Notes: generated from the sequence alone by a model not told the origin. Positions 1 to 15,029 are shown, counted from the stretch's first letter. The stretch is DNA of 64,000 bases from Pinus tabuliformis (GCA_031772625.1 CM062820.1:86224069-86288068), one strand, 5' to 3'. Numbers and translations: made by a program.

Positions 1-1053
1 AAGAATGATGGTTGAATCATTGGAGATGCCGTAGTGCTGGAGTGTTTGGCTGTCCTGTAAACTATACCCAGAATATATAAGGTTTTGATATTGGGCTGGG
101 GTTCCAAGGTGATCCTGGATCCTCTTCTTTAACTCGTGTACGTTCATCCCCTTACTGAGTCTGATACAAATGTGTTTGCCTTCAATAGATTTAATGAAAA
201 TCTGGAGCAGATCTGTGTTTGTGAGGAGTAGATCCTGATTCACTGGTTTATGAACCAGATCTGGCGGAAGTATAGCAGATCTGGGGTTCACATATCTTCC
301 CACTGAGGGTGAGGGAAGGCCGTCTCCAACCAACGGTTTATCCAATGCAGTTTTCGCAGGTTCGATGCGGGCTGCTGCAGATCCAGCTCTTCCAGCAATG
401 ATGTTCTTGAGAAAGACCCGGATCTGGCCGTCCCCATTCTGTTTGGCTCCCGCGCACGTATTATTCTCCAGCCGTTCCGCTTCACCCTTGTCCAGCAGCA
501 CACATTGCGGATCTGATCGCTGGTAGTCTCCGAACCCTCTGATTGAGCGATGCATCGAGATGTTGAATGCCCAGATCTGCAAAAGAACCCCAAAGTACCA
601 AGGAAACTCCATACTCCCAGCCCATACTGTATCTTCGACCAAAAGAAACGGCCCTATCTCAATAGATCGGCTCCACAGCACGCCAAATAGGGATCTGGGG
701 CCCTTCATATACCTCGGCTTCCCATTCACGCAGGCAGATCTGCCAGTGTTATGCAAGGCGTATGCGGAGGAGAGCGCATCCAGAGCGGCCGCTAGCAGAT
801 CTCTGCAAAAACGAAAACTAATACCTGGATAGGTTCTGGGCTCTAGGGCAGATAAAGTATGCAGATCGCTGGCCACGGGCAGCTTTCCTTTGTTCTTTGG
901 ATGGAGCAATCCAGCCCAGTACCAGAGAGAGGCATTGTGCTTTGGATCTTCAACGATCCAGTTTCCATCTCTTCCAAAACAGCTCAGATCTGCATTGGCC
1001 GCGGCGGCGCAGATCAAATCTCCAGAAACCCTGACTCCGTGCGTCGCCTCCAT
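1..1053 (-). CDS. Partial LINE-type ORF1 with ubiquitin-like domain, open to the left window edge
   Basis: Reading the minus strand from the ATG at 1053 gives 351 codons with no stop up to base 1, so the frame is cut by the window edge. Residues 1-280 match no domain I know; they contain Trp-rich stretches (WYWAGLLHP near residue 45) and no transmembrane run. Residues 283-351 (bases 207-1) are a ubiquitin-like fold beginning LQIFIKSIEGK, with the GTPAQYQNLIYSG turn and DSQTLQHYGI. It aligns without gaps to ubiquitin positions 1-69, about 26 of 69 identical by eye. The C-terminal tail lies outside the window. The segment is much more GC-rich than the AT-rich DNA that begins near 1085, as expected for an inserted element whose 5' end is there. 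I call it LINE ORF1 by analogy with 52701-54772, which has the same order plus DUF4283 and a zinc knuckle. It could instead be another retroelement or a host gene. Confidence 0.6.
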   Translation of the reverse strand, partial: MEATHGVRVSGDLICAAAANADLSCFGRDGNWIVEDPKHNASLWYWAGLLHPKNKGKLPVASDLHTLSALEPRTYPGISFRFCRDLLAAALDALSSAYALHNTGRSACVNGKPRYMKGPRSLFGVLWSRSIEIGPFLLVEDTVWAGSMEFPWYFGVLLQIWAFNISMHRSIRGFGDYQRSDPQCVLLDKGEAERLENNTCAGAKQNGDGQIRVFLKNIIAGRAGSAAARIEPAKTALDKPLVGDGLPSPSVGRYVNPRSAILPPDLVHKPVNQDLLLTNTDLLQIFIKSIEGKHICIRLSKGMNVHELKKRIQDHLGTPAQYQNLIYSGYSLQDSQTLQHYGISNDSTIIL

Positions 1054-1090
1054 CGCTCTCTCAATGCTCTTAATTCCTCGAAAAAAGTTA

Positions 1091-2650
1091 ATTATTATAA
1101 TGACTTATTAATTAATTATGAATAAATTTATTATTAACCATGAATGAATCAATGAAATGGACGGAGGAAGTTTAATCATCTTCCATTGACATAAATAATC
1201 CCCGTTTGGTCTTATGAACTTTGTCTCCATATATTTATTTGTTCCCCTGCTTCAAGGGTGAGATACGAACACCCATCATCATGGATTTGTATGAAATGTG
1301 TCACAGGTGGGAAAGAAATGTACGTATAAAGACAACATTGGAAGAAATGATTTAAAATAAAATGTGAGGTGGTTCCTGAATTTTTTAAGTGAGCTTTTCC
1401 TTAAATCTTTGGGAAAATTAAAAGGATATTTATGATTTTTTTTTGGTGCAGTGTTATGAATCAAAACAGAAAATTGATTTTATATATCAAACGTCTTATG
1501 AATATTTAGACTTATCACTTTTATGAATTTAAATGTAAACATTGTTTTGTAATACAAGGTCATGATTTAAATTTAATTTTTCTTTTTTCCTTTTGTTTTC
1601 TATTTTAAATGTAATTTAAAATAATAATAATTTTAATGTTAGAACATAATTCTTTAATTGTTTGATCTACTCAATAATTCTTCTTTGCACAGGACGAGAT
1701 ATGAAGGAGCCATAGGTATCAACTATACGCACCCAATTACCAAGTGTGAGTATCAAGCCTCTTCCTCGCTCTGGTTATTCATAAATGGCTTTTAGGTATT
1801 TAGTGTACAAGCTCGGTTTGGGGGATTAATTTTGATGAGGAGCTGAATATGCTGAACACTTGGGGATTAATTTTGGAAAGGAAATGATTATAGTGAACTT
1901 TGTAAGCTTGCAGTTCTCATCGGTGGATTATTCTCCTGTAATGAATCTGTTCCAGGGCCCGGATTACACTGAAAGACAATGTTGTGAAGCTTTGAAGGCG
2001 TTCGCCTGCAAGTATGGGCAACATGTGAATGAATAGACCACCATTTGCCCCATATTATTTATTTTTTTTAGTAAAATGTTTGGAACATATTGGCCCAAGA
2101 ACGCTATAAGTTTAATATTAATAATATAAATGATGGATGCCCTAAGTTTATTATTAATAATATATCAACCACAAGTAAATGTAGTTTGGTTTTTGGTTTT
2201 GAAACATATTTTTTTAAGTAATAATATTTTTTATTTTGTTATTATCAATCACATGGGAAGAAAACAAATTAATATTTGAGTAAGTTTGTTGGTTATAAAT
2301 GTTTCAATGTTATTATTAATGTTTTTCTATTTAAATAAATTTTAGGGTAGTTATTGCATTGCTATATTTGTTTATGATATATCTTATTTTGCATCGATAA
2401 TATTTCAAAAATTAATATAAATAATTAAATTATGATTTTATTTTAAATTATTATTATTATTAAATTCTAAATTATCATTAATATTAATTAAATATAATTT
2501 AAACATATATATTTAAAAATATAATAAGAAAAACATATTTATAAAAACAATAATAAATAACAATAATTCAATAATATTTTTTTTTGTTTTTATTTAAAAT
2601 AATTAATTTATTTTTATATATTTTAAAATCAATACTTATATTTAAAATAT
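1091..2650. other. AT-rich intergenic DNA, no gene seen
   Basis: This stretch is strongly AT-rich, especially 2050-2640, with many ATTATTAAT-type runs. The sequence around 1690-2035 is less AT-rich but has no open frame or motif I recognise in either direction. Confidence 0.5.
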
Positions 2651-4650
2651 GGCTTTGAGATCAAGATATCTTGTTGGACTTCTATTTTTTAAATAAACAT
2701 TAGTACTAATGGTTTCTGCCCAAAAATAATTTGAGATATTCTTAGATCATTCACTCTGCACACTCCACCAATGTTATGTTTTTCCTTTCTGCAACATTGT
2801 TCTTCTGTGGAGTGTAAGTGTAAGGTACTATAAATTGCAACATTATTCCATGATCTTTGCAATACTTGACAAAGATCCCCAATTTGTATTCTCCTTGTTG
2901 ATATGAAAAAAGGATCTTTGTGAACTTCCCTATTTGCTTCTTTACCATATTTTTGAATTATTTGAAATACCCAAAGACATCACTCTTTTTCCTAAGAAAG
3001 TACGCCCAAGTGTACCTTATGCAATCATCAATAAACAATAGAAAATAATAAGCACCTCCTAGGGATCTAGTCTGTATTTACAAACATCAGAACGCACAAG
3101 TTCTAATACATGTCTTCTTCTCCTATCAGAATTAGAGGGGAGTTCATCTCTGTGAATTTTTCCTAATGCACAACCTTCACAAGAAGCGTACTCATTCTTT
3201 AACATAGAGATTCCTTCAACCATTCTTTGTTTATGAAATAACAACGAATCATGATAATTGATATGAACATAACTCTAGTGTCAAAGAATTTATGTTAACA
3301 AAATTGTAGAAGTCAGTGCTTGATGACTCTTGCTGGTGACATCAAGTTTGTATAGTCCTCCAAATCTTACTCTTGAAGCAATAGGTTTGCAATGATCCAA
3401 CAAATCTCTCACTATGAAATGTGTTTTGAAGAATTCAACCTTCAGATTCTAATATGTAATTGTGGACATAGAAATTAAATTCTTCTTGACCTTGGGCACA
3501 TACATAAAATTATGAATGCACTTGACACTGCCATTTGGTAAAGTCATTGGAATATCACCATATCCCTTGATTTGATATGCACGACCATCTCGAAGATAAA
3601 TGTTTCCGCCATTGCTCATTTCCTTGAAGTTTCCATACGGTCCTTATTACATGTCATGTGAATCGAAGCTCCAGAGTCCACAAACCAGGCATTAACATCA
3701 TACATTTGAATACACAATTCAACATTGGACATAAGAAACTTAAGGTTTTTGAGATCAAAATTCAGGTATTCTCTTGCAAAATGTCTTGAATTTCTTCTAC
3801 GTTTATTATGCTTAGCTTCATCACTTTTCTTCTTATAACAGTCTCTGGCAAGGTGCCCACTTTTACCACAATAAAAACATTTCATTCCAGAGTCATTTCT
3901 GACAGATGACATACCTTGATTTGGTTTTGGAAATGGCCTTTTCTGAGATGAACTTCCACCTTTACTTCCTCCTCCTTGGTTCCCTTTGAAAAACTTCTTC
4001 TTCACCATAAGTGCCAAGTATGGATTTTGAGGCTTCAAATTCTTGTGCCTCTATTCTTCTTGCATCAATATACCTCTCAATTCCTCAAAACTTGACGCTT
4101 TCTCCCTTGCTACAAGACCTGTAATAAGCATTTGATAGTCCCCTGACATTTCATTTACTATGATTGTCACAAGATCAGTACTAGGTACTTATTCTCCTAT
4201 GTCTCCCAACTTATCTTTCAAATCTTTAATTCTATAAATAAAGGCACTAACAAATTCATTCTCTTTCATTTTAATATACAAGAGCTTACTTTTCAAAAAG
4301 AGGAGTTGATTTATATTTTTAGTTTCAATAACTCCCTCAATGTATTCCGGGTTTCATTTGAGGTCTCACAATCACAAATATAAGGAATTATATTATTTTT
4401 CACGTACATTCTTAATAATACCTTTTCTTTATTCTTTCACTTTTCTCAGTCTTGAATCGATGCAGTTGTCAAACCTGCAACAGGTTTTGAATTTCCAATT
4501 AACGTAGTTGGAGTCATCCAATTTACTGGCCGCATTCAAGCATGTCTCTACAAGTGGACTCACACTCTTGATAATAAACCCAATCTGCAATAGTACCCTG
4601 CTTCGCACTTCACAAGAACCACTAATTACTTCAAATATATATATTTGCAA
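2651..4650 (-). pseudogene. Decayed Ty1/Copia gag-pol fragment (gag to integrase)
   Basis: Read on the minus strand the fragment runs in Copia order. The Gag start with LDDSNYVNWKFK is at 4430-4570. A CCHC zinc knuckle (CFYCGKSGHLARDC) and the protease motif WFVDSGASIHMT lie in 3616-4038. A GAG-pre-integrase remnant with paired cysteines (ASCEGCALGKIH) is at 3059-3244. An integrase piece with NNVAERKN is at 2751-2948. Each block is in a separate short frame broken by stops and shifts. Reverse transcriptase and RNase H are absent, and I find no LTR pair around it. It is an old truncated copy from a lineage different from the full Copia element at 32858-39254, judging by the distinct Gag and knuckle sequences. 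The exact ends are uncertain by about 100 bp. Confidence 0.85.
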
Positions 4651-5865
4651 AGAAACTCTAAACTAGCATTTGCACCAGATGTTGCAAAGAAAACGTCGTA
4701 AGGCATAAAGTGCAAAACTCCATTATCCATGTAGTGTGTGCATTATTCAACAAGGTGGATCTCTCTAAATTTGTTGCAAACATTTATGTTGTTGCATTGC
4801 TAATTTATTTAGAATCTACTACTACCTCCTCTTCTTGGAATATTAAATTTCTTATCACCCCATGATGACAATCCCTCTAATTATTGGCATCACAATTTTT
4901 TCACTTTAGTGGCTTTACCTTCAACCTAAAGAAACATGAATTTAAGTAACTCAATTAAAAAGAAATTACTAAATTGCTATTTATCAGATTTTGAGTAAAA
5001 AAAATTAATAACTCATATTTACAACACTTTAAATATTTACAACCTATTAAGTCTTGTATTTATAATTCATATTTATAACGCTTTAAAATGAAACTAACTA
5101 TCTATAATTTTATTAATAATAAAAAGAATCTTCTTTATTAATCTAACACTCACATGCTACTCCTATATATTTATCTTATATTTAATATTGAGTGTCCATC
5201 AATTGAATGACAAGATGAAAGCTCAACTTAATTGCACATTTTTGAACTGCTTTGTGGGAATTCATGTCCCATTAATTTAATGGCAAATTGAAGTTTCAAA
5301 TACAGCACACATTTTATACCAGATTCAGAGAGTTCATGAACAAACTTTCAAGGTTTTAATGGATCTAGGTCATTTGTATTTTCTCTCATATTCTGGGTCA
5401 TTTGTATTTTCTCTGATGTTGACTATACTAGCAATTGTCCCAAAAGGTACAAACCTTAATGTCCTTTTAATGATCAAGCATTATGTGAAAACAATCATAT
5501 TGATGCACTAGTGTACATTGATTTGTTACATTTGTCTTGGTCTATAATAGAGGTGTAACAAATATGCATTGCAAGGTATGTTGAGAATTTGGTTATCTAG
5601 TAAGCTTAGAGTCATTCTTGAGTCATTATCTTTACCATCTCAGGAAGAAGAAGAAGAAGAAGAAAAGCCTATTGAATTGAAAAAGAGCCCTAAAAAGTAT
5701 TAGGATCCATGGGTCATTTTTTTGCATCATGTAGCAAGATAACATGGCTAATTGATTATTCCACATGAAGAATTAGCCTTTGCCAATATTTAGGCTTATA
5801 ACTAGGTGATCTTTTCTACTAATATTCTTATACCAATTTACCATGATAATTCTATTCTAAATTAA
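4651..5865. other. Intergenic DNA, no gene seen
   Basis: AT-rich sequence with a short (GAA)n run near 5645-5663. No coding frame, repeat pair or motif could be supported. Confidence 0.4.
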
Positions 5866-6470
5866 AACATTGTTTGTAGGCTATCACGGGAGCTGAGCGT
5901 TTGCTCCCTCAAAATATACCTTCAAGGTTCCTTAGGTGGATAGCAAAGCTACTATACTTGACATTGGCAGTATCCAGTAGTTTTTCTAGCCCAAAATCTG
6001 CTATGTATGGCTCCATGTCAAAGCCTAGAAGGATGTTGTTTGGCTTAATATTTGCATGAACAAACTTCCTTTCATGTAAATAAGCCAGGCCTCTAGCTAC
6101 TCCCTTTGCAATTTCAATCCTGGCCAACCATGGCAGATAAAAGGGAGAGTTTGATGACCATCCTGCAAGATTAGAGAGATATAGCGTTAGTCAAAGGATC
6201 TGAAAAGGATAGGCCACTAAGAACCTTAGAAGCTGAACAAGATGATTAAGATTAGCATGCAACAAGAGGAGAATAACAATTCAAACCCTACATGATAATG
6301 GACTCCCTTTTGCAATGATTACAAAGAATTGGATTTGGTTATCCATAACGCTGAAATTGAAAAGGAATCAACACTCTTTGATAAGCAATACTCTTTGATA
6401 AGCAAGGAAAGCATTATACTCGACCTCAGGGAACTCAGTGGGCAAAATTATCAATAACTAGTTATAACAA
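5866..6470. repeat. Duplicated block, matches 7775-8370
   Basis: The kinase fragment and about 300 bp of upstream intron (for example AGTCAAAGGATCTGAAAAGG and GATAAGCAATACTCTTTGAT) recur almost unchanged at 7775-8370. A further piece near 6997-7086 matches 8367-8461, so the two copies differ by about 530 bp of sequence present only in the left copy (about 6470-6997). Confidence 0.8.
5885..6162 (-). pseudogene. LRR receptor-like kinase last-exon fragment, copy A
   Basis: The minus-strand frame contains the catalytic-loop half of a kinase domain: ARIEIAKGVARGLAYLHE, then VHANIKPNNILLG, then an intact DFGL. This is the subfamily III type of LRR receptor-like kinase, in which the HRD motif is replaced by HGN and catalysis is thought to be lost; here it reads HAN. 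A plausible splice acceptor (TTGCAG) sits just upstream at 6163-6165. The frame stops after NLEGIF, where copy B continues, so the activation segment and the rest of the C-lobe are missing. The fragment belongs to a duplicated block with copy B at 7425-8065. It is not functional as it stands. Confidence 0.75.
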
Positions 6471-7424
6471 AATACAGAGAACCCAGTGAACAAAATGACA
6501 AATATCCAATTTAAATGAACCACATAGAACGTGGTGATAAAAAAGATAAATATCCATCTTAAAGATAAAAGAGAAATGAAATAAACTGCAACATATCCTT
6601 GAAACAAAACAAAAGGGTTGATATATATTCTAAAGAAGAGGAAACAGGGATAGACTCTGCAAAATCCAATAATACGGTATAATGGACCTGTTCAATATAT
6701 AACAACAGGAACATTCCATAGAAACTTATATAAATGCTGCAGCCAATTGTTCTCTAGCTAAGTAAGAAGATGTTATCTAGAATAAGATACAAATACAAGC
6801 ACAGGGTCACTTGTCTTATTTCATGGTCTTCCTAAGAAGGCTTATGAAGGAAGTTGTGTAGCACTCTCATGGTTTTGATAGATTATCATTTGTTGCTGAG
6901 ATGAACATGTATATATAAATATTCTAACCTAAAAAAGGAGCAGTTTCTTCTTTGTATATGCAAACTATAGCTGAACCAATAAATCTAATTTTCAATATTG
7001 ATTTGCATCAATTTCTTTTGGTCCAACCAACAATTAAAATCCATCCCCTGCCACTGCAACAATAATACACCATATATCACCTTCCCATTAAAACTGAGAA
7101 TGAGCTGCAAGTAAACTGTGAGAATGCAGATGCCTCATAAGCATGGAGTTAAGTTTGATCCCTGAGTTTTGCTACAATCCTCAACTGTAGAATACTAAAA
7201 TTTTTAAGAAGACTCTAGAGATCTCATAAGCAGCTGAGTTGACAACAGAGTTTGTCTGAGTCCCAATCATAGAGGTGTCTATGTCAGTTATGGAAATGTC
7301 TAAGTAGAGTTGTTGAATACGGAATGTGGGTGTAAGTCCTCATCTCTGTCCAACTTATGTCAAAGCAAGGATGATACATAGGAAGAAAGAATTGGTTAAT
7401 CGGTTGTGGATGATGGCATTTTTT
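6471..7424. other. Intergenic or intron-like DNA between kinase fragments
   Basis: No coding frame is supported here. Only 6997-7086 is recognisable, as the partner of 8367-8461. Confidence 0.4.
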
Positions 7425-8065
7425 CTAGAAAAATGCCTCCTTCATTGATGGTCTCTTTTGAGGGGAAGCAGAAGCACAATTCAATGCAATCCCCACAGAC
7501 ACTGAGATTTCTTCCCTTCCTTCAACCTCTGGTTGAAGAGTAGGATCTATGATGTGCAAAAGGCGATGCTTGTCATTAACAAATTTTTGACCGCATGTTG
7601 TAAAATCCTTATCTGAAGGTGGCTTCCCAGTAAGAATGTCCAAAAAAATAACCCCAAAGGAATAAACATCCCACTTTTGGTTGGGTTTGAGATTTTTCAA
7701 TGCCTCTGGGGCCTGGTAAGGAGATACAAAGTTCTTGGATGTGCCTGGACTGCTCAGCAAATCAGGTGTTGTTTGCAGGCTATCGCAGGAGCCAGTGGAG
7801 CATTTTCTCCCTGAAAATATACCTTCAAGGTTCCTTAGGTGGATAGCAGAGCTACTATACTTGACATTGGCAATGTCCAGTAGCTTTTCTAGCCCAAAAT
7901 ATGCTATGTATGGCTCCATGTCAAAGCCTAGAAGGATGTTTCTTGGATTAATATTTGCATGAACAAACTTCCTTTCATGTAAATAAGACATGCCTCTGGC
8001 TACTCCCTTTGAAATTTTAATCCTGGCCAACCATGGCAGATAAAAGGGAGAGTTTGATGACCTTC
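7425..8065 (-). pseudogene. LRR receptor-like kinase last exon, copy B (HGN pseudokinase type)
   Basis: The minus-strand exon opens after a splice acceptor (CTTGTAG at 8066-8072) and encodes the C-terminal half of a kinase domain. It shows ARIKISKGVARGMSYLHE, VHANINPRNILLG, YFGL in place of DFGL, then YQAPEALKNL, KWDVYSFGVIFLDILTGKPP and CASASPQKRPSMKEA. The order and wording fit the LRR-RLK III group typified by Arabidopsis At4g34220-like proteins. The catalytic HRD Asp is absent, as is normal for that group, and the DFG Asp is changed to Tyr. The frame ends at a TAG just after KEAFF, slightly short of the usual C-terminus. No LRR, transmembrane or ATP-binding exon could be found upstream, so this is a stranded exon rather than a gene. 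Confidence 0.8.
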
Positions 8066-8461
8066 CTACAAGATTGGAGAGATATAGTGTTAGTCAAAGG
8101 ATCTGAAAAGGATAGGCCACTAAGAACCTTAGAAGCTGAACAAGATGATCAAGATTAGCATGCAACAAGAGGATAATAACAATTCAAACCCTACATGATA
8201 ATGGACTCCCTTTTGCAATGATTACAGAGAACTAGATTTGGTTATCCAGAATGTTGAAATTGAAAAGGAATCAATACTCTTTGATAAGCAATACTCTTTG
8301 ATAAGCAAGGAAAGCATTATACTCGACCTCAGGGAACTCAGTGGGCAAAATTATCAATAAGTAGTTAATATCGATTTGCATCAATTTCTTTTGGTCCAAC
8401 CAGCAATAAAAATCCATCCCCTGCCATTGCAACAATAATACACCATATATCACCTTCCCAA
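7775..8461. repeat. Duplicated block, right copy of 5866-6470 plus 6997-7086
   Basis: This is the partner of the left block. A minus-strand open frame of 103 codons at 8271-8582 falls mostly in this intron-like sequence and shows no recognisable domain, so I do not call it a gene. Confidence 0.75.
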
Positions 8462-8861
8462 GTTGCGCCTCAATGTCAGCTAAGAGTTTTTCCTTCCTCC
8501 CTTTCAATTGGGTTAGGAGTGGCTTTGATATTGTGTGAGACTTGGTCAACCATGGATGTCTCTCAAGATAACTTATTTCCATCGTAGGTAGCTCCCATCT
8601 TCAACCCCTCCCCATGTGGGATGTTGATTAGGTTTGCTTGCTGATTTCAGTGATGCAATATAATTTCGCCTATGTTTTGCATACAAAATATGTTCTACTA
8701 TGGGAGAGTACAATTGAAAAACCATATAGGAAATCTGATTGGAGAGCAGAAGAAATTTTGAATTGGAGTGCCCCTATGACCATGGGAGGTGTGTCTACAT
8801 ACATGACATACTGTAACTCTCAAAACCCCTTCACAAGTATTTGCAAATTGGTAATTGTCTG
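8462..8861. other. Intergenic DNA
   Basis: An 80-codon plus frame at 8638-8880 has no recognisable motif and runs into the repeat boundary. Nothing else is seen. Confidence 0.35.
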
Positions 8862-9218
8862 CAACCATTTCACATCCTGATCACAAACTCAAACTAAACA
8901 ATTTTTAGACCCGTGCCTTCTGTTTTGGTGTTAAATGGGTAATCAAATGCATTGGTGTGACAATATGCATATTTTCAGCGTAAAAGTTGGAAAAAGGATA
9001 TAGAGTATTTCTTGAAAAAGGATACGAAGTATTTCTTGAAGATGTAAATCATAATATGACTCATCACAAATAATTTTTCTGAGATTCAGAAGGTTACAAG
9101 CAAAGGCAGGAACTCAACCCCAAGATTTCTCCAGGTGCTTCTCTATCCATTTTCATTCTATTCAAACACAACACTAAAGAATTATTTGAAATATCTCTCT
9201 ACCAGTACTATTACAAAC

Positions 9219-10680
<1,462 letters not shown>

Positions 10681-11470
10681 AATCAAAATCTTTGTAATAA
10701 TGTCAATTCCCCTGATGCTTGTAATGAAAGAGGTGCCATAATGTTCAAAAGTTTGGCCCAAGACAGGGTGACTAAAATTGAAAATTATAGCTATTCAATG
10801 TTTATCCAATCTGATTGCAGTCATAAAGATGGTGAAAAAATAGATACGGGAGCTGAAGGTACATCTTTTTCAAATGATTATGTATTAGCTGAAGGTACAG
10901 TAACTAAACAGGGGAGATTGTGGAATCCATAAGAAACTCATAATATGCAAGCAATTGAAGGGCTATCTTTGTAAAAAAAATAAAAAACAACCATGCAGAA
11001 ATAAATTGGACCATTTCACACCCGGCTCACAAACTCAAACTAAAAAAAAATTAGACCCGTGCCTTCTGTTAGTGGATATCACAATGAGACTTTTTAGAAC
11101 ATTAGATACCTCAGTGTCAGACAAGGGATGAACAAAGAGGAATCCCAGATAAAATGGAGACTTCTGACTTATTTTAAGTTTGATACATTATAGGTGCTAA
11201 ATGCTTTTTCTAACCCTAGCGTCGCTTCTGATCCTAAAATAATTCCACAATGTTCTGATTTTTATTGAGAGCTAAGAAAGTGTTAAAACATGGGTACAAA
11301 CTCATAATGTTAAAGAGGAGTATACTCTGAATATAAGATTTATCCCACGTGTCTACCTAGTCCTGTCAGCAAATCTAAAATAACTGATCTTACCATTGGT
11401 TTAGGAGCCTATAATACAATTGGATGGATATGAACTAAATTACATCTCAGAAAACATGGGAAGACAATCA

Positions 11471-11985
<515 letters not shown>

Positions 11986-12706
11986 CAACCAAAATCTTTG
12001 TAATAATGTCAATTCCCCTGATGCTTGTAATGAAAGAGGTGCCATAATGTTCAAAATTTTGGCCCAAGATAGGGTGACTAAAATTGAAAATTATAGCTAT
12101 TCAATGTTTATCTAATCTGATTGCAGTCATAAAGTTGGTGAAAAAATAGATACGGGAGTTGAAGGCGCATCTTTTTCAAATGACTATGTATTAGCTGAAG
12201 GTATAGTAGCTAAACAGGGGAGATTGTGGAATCCATAAGAAAATCATAATATGCAAGCAATTGAAGGGCTATCTTTGTAAAAAAAATAAAAAACAACCAT
12301 GCAGAAACAAATTGAACCATTTCACATCCTGCTCACAAACTCAAACTAAACAATTTTTAGACCCGTGCCTTCTGTTAGTGGATATCACAATGAGACTTTT
12401 CGGAACATTAGATACCTCAGTGTTAGACAAGGGATGAACAAAGAGGAATCCCAGATAACATGGAGACTTCTAACTTATTTTAAGTTTGATACATTATAGG
12501 CGCTAAATGCTTTTTATAACCCTAGCGTCGCTTCTGATCCTAAAAGAATTCCACAATTTTTTTTATTTTTATTGAGAGTTGAGAAAGTGTTAAAACATGG
12601 GTACAAACTCATAACGTTAAAGAGGAGTATAATCTGAATATAAGATTTATCCCACGTGTCTACCTAGTCCTGTCAGCAAATCTAAAATAGAATGAATTTT
12701 CACTAC

Positions 12707-13500
<794 letters not shown>

Positions 13501-14235
13501 CATCAACCAAAATCTTTGTAATAATGTCAATTCCCCTGATGCTTGTAATGAAAGAGGTGCCATAATGTTTAAAAGTTTGGCCCAAGACAAGGTGACTAAA
13601 ATTGAAAATTATAGTTATTCAATGTTTATCTAATCTGATTGCAGTCATAAAGATGGTGAAAAAATAGATACGGGAGCTGAAGGTACATCTTTTTCAAATG
13701 ACTATGTATTAGCTAAAGGTACAGTAGCTAAACAGGGGAGATTGTGGAATCCATAAGAAACTCATAATATGCAAGCAATTGAAGGGTTGTATTTGTAAAA
13801 AAAATAAAAAACAACCATGCAGAAACAAATTGAACCATTTCACATCCTGCTCACAAACTCAAACTAAACAATTTTTAGACCCGTGCCTTCTGTTTTGGTG
13901 TTAAATGGGTAATCAAATGCATTGGTGTGACAATATGCATATTTCAGCTTAAAAGTTGGAAAAAGGATACAAAGTATTTCTTGAAAAAGGATACGAAGTA
14001 TTTCTTGAAGATGTAAATCATAATATGACTCATCACAAATAATTTTTTTGAGATTCAGAAGGTCACAAGCAAAGGCAGCAACTCTACCCCAAGATTTCTC
14101 TAGGTGTTTCTCTATCCATTTTCATTATATTCAAGCACAATACTGAAGAATTATTTGAAATATCTCTCTACGAGGACTATTACAAACCTTCCAACTCAAT
14201 GATCTGTCAATTTGACCTACCCATTTCAAAGAGAA

Positions 14236-14249
14236 ACGCCTTACGGCGT
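14236..14249. repeat. Palindrome ACGCCTTACGGCGT at the array end
   Basis: This 14-bp imperfect palindrome lies where the glycolate-oxidase array stops. The same sequence ends the glycosyltransferase array at 20980-20993, and near copies (ACGCCTTACAGC) lie at the internal unit joints 17782-17793 and 19714-19726. Confidence 0.7.
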
Positions 14250-14459
14250 AATTAAACAACATTATTACCCCGCCAAAATTACGCTGATATTTTCATCGGT
14301 AGCTTTAAGTTAATGAGGTTTGAAGCATGAACGATCAACTTCCAAGGTAAGGCTTCCGACAAGGCGTTTGGGAGAAGCTTTAATGCACGTTACTCTCCTT
14401 GTCACAAGCAGATGTTTGCAAAGAAAGCGGCTTTTGGAGCTAAGTTCAATCATAGTGGC

Positions 14460-14467
14460 TATATATA
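14460..14467 (+). promoter_or_regulatory. Probable TATA box of the TMEM230-type gene
   Basis: TATATATA followed by GAT lies 110 bp upstream of the ATG at 14577, which would place transcription start near 14490-14500 and give an 80-bp leader. This rests on position and sequence only. Confidence 0.5.
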
Positions 14468-14576
14468 GATATTGAATATCTCTGGGACGAACAGATCTGA
14501 TGGAGAGCAATTTGGAGAAGCGTTTTTGCCATAATAAGGCCGAATAGAAGAGGTTTGATTTGTTCCATCCATGTCC

Positions 14577-15029
14577 ATGGCTTATGTAAACGACAATGAT
14601 TTCAGCGGTACGTTTATTGTACCCAGCAAGCCCCCCAGAAAGGAAATATCATTGGCAGTTGCACTGTTAATCCTCGACACCATCGTCATTGCCATTGGCC
14701 TCTTCATGTTCTCTCAGCAAATCGGTGGTGACAGAACCCATGGTTTGTCTATGATTTTTATCCGGAAATAAAGCATTTCATTTTTCTTCTATTTCTCAAA
14801 TCCGTTTTTGGATTTTTTGGCCTCTTATATCGGTGTTGCCTTACTGCTGAAGATTGAGGGTTATATCTGATTTTATTTTTGTGGGATTTCTATTTATTGT
14901 TGTTCAGGTATGTTGTTTGCATTGTTGGGAACAATCCTGTTTGTCCCAGGGTTCTATTATTCGAGAATTGCAGGGTACGCGTACAAGGGCTACAAGGGCT
15001 TCTCTTTCTCAAACAATCCAGCAGTGTGA
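14577..15029 (+). CDS. TMEM230/DUF872-family small membrane protein (two exons)
   Basis: The coding sequence joins 14577-14742 and 14908-15029, giving 95 residues. The donor is CATG|GTTTGT and the acceptor TTCAG|GTATG, with the intron splitting a Gly codon. Exon 1 begins MAYVNDNDFSG, with PPRKEISLAVALL leading into the first membrane segment (about residues 25-43) and IGGDRTHG. Exon 2 gives the second segment, MLFALLGTILFVPGFYYSRIA, then AYKGYKGFSFSNNPAV and a stop. The GGDR-HG loop, PGFYY-RIA and YKGYKGFSF are hallmarks of the plant form of this family, usually about 100 residues, located in endomembranes; the precise role is not settled. I chose the second ATG (CCATGG context) because family members start MAYV; an in-frame ATG at 14571 would add two residues. 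YSRIAGYAY has Gly where relatives have Tyr. This is the only intact gene in the window. Confidence 0.85.

Noticed and set aside
288-593. 101-codon minus frame and plus frames at 560-1125 in the GC-rich left edge
   Set aside because: They overlap the 351-codon open minus frame with the ubiquitin-like domain in other phases; the first needs a non-ATG start.
8271-8582. 103-codon minus frame near the kinase fragment
   Set aside because: Mostly duplicated intron-like sequence with no kinase or LRR motif.
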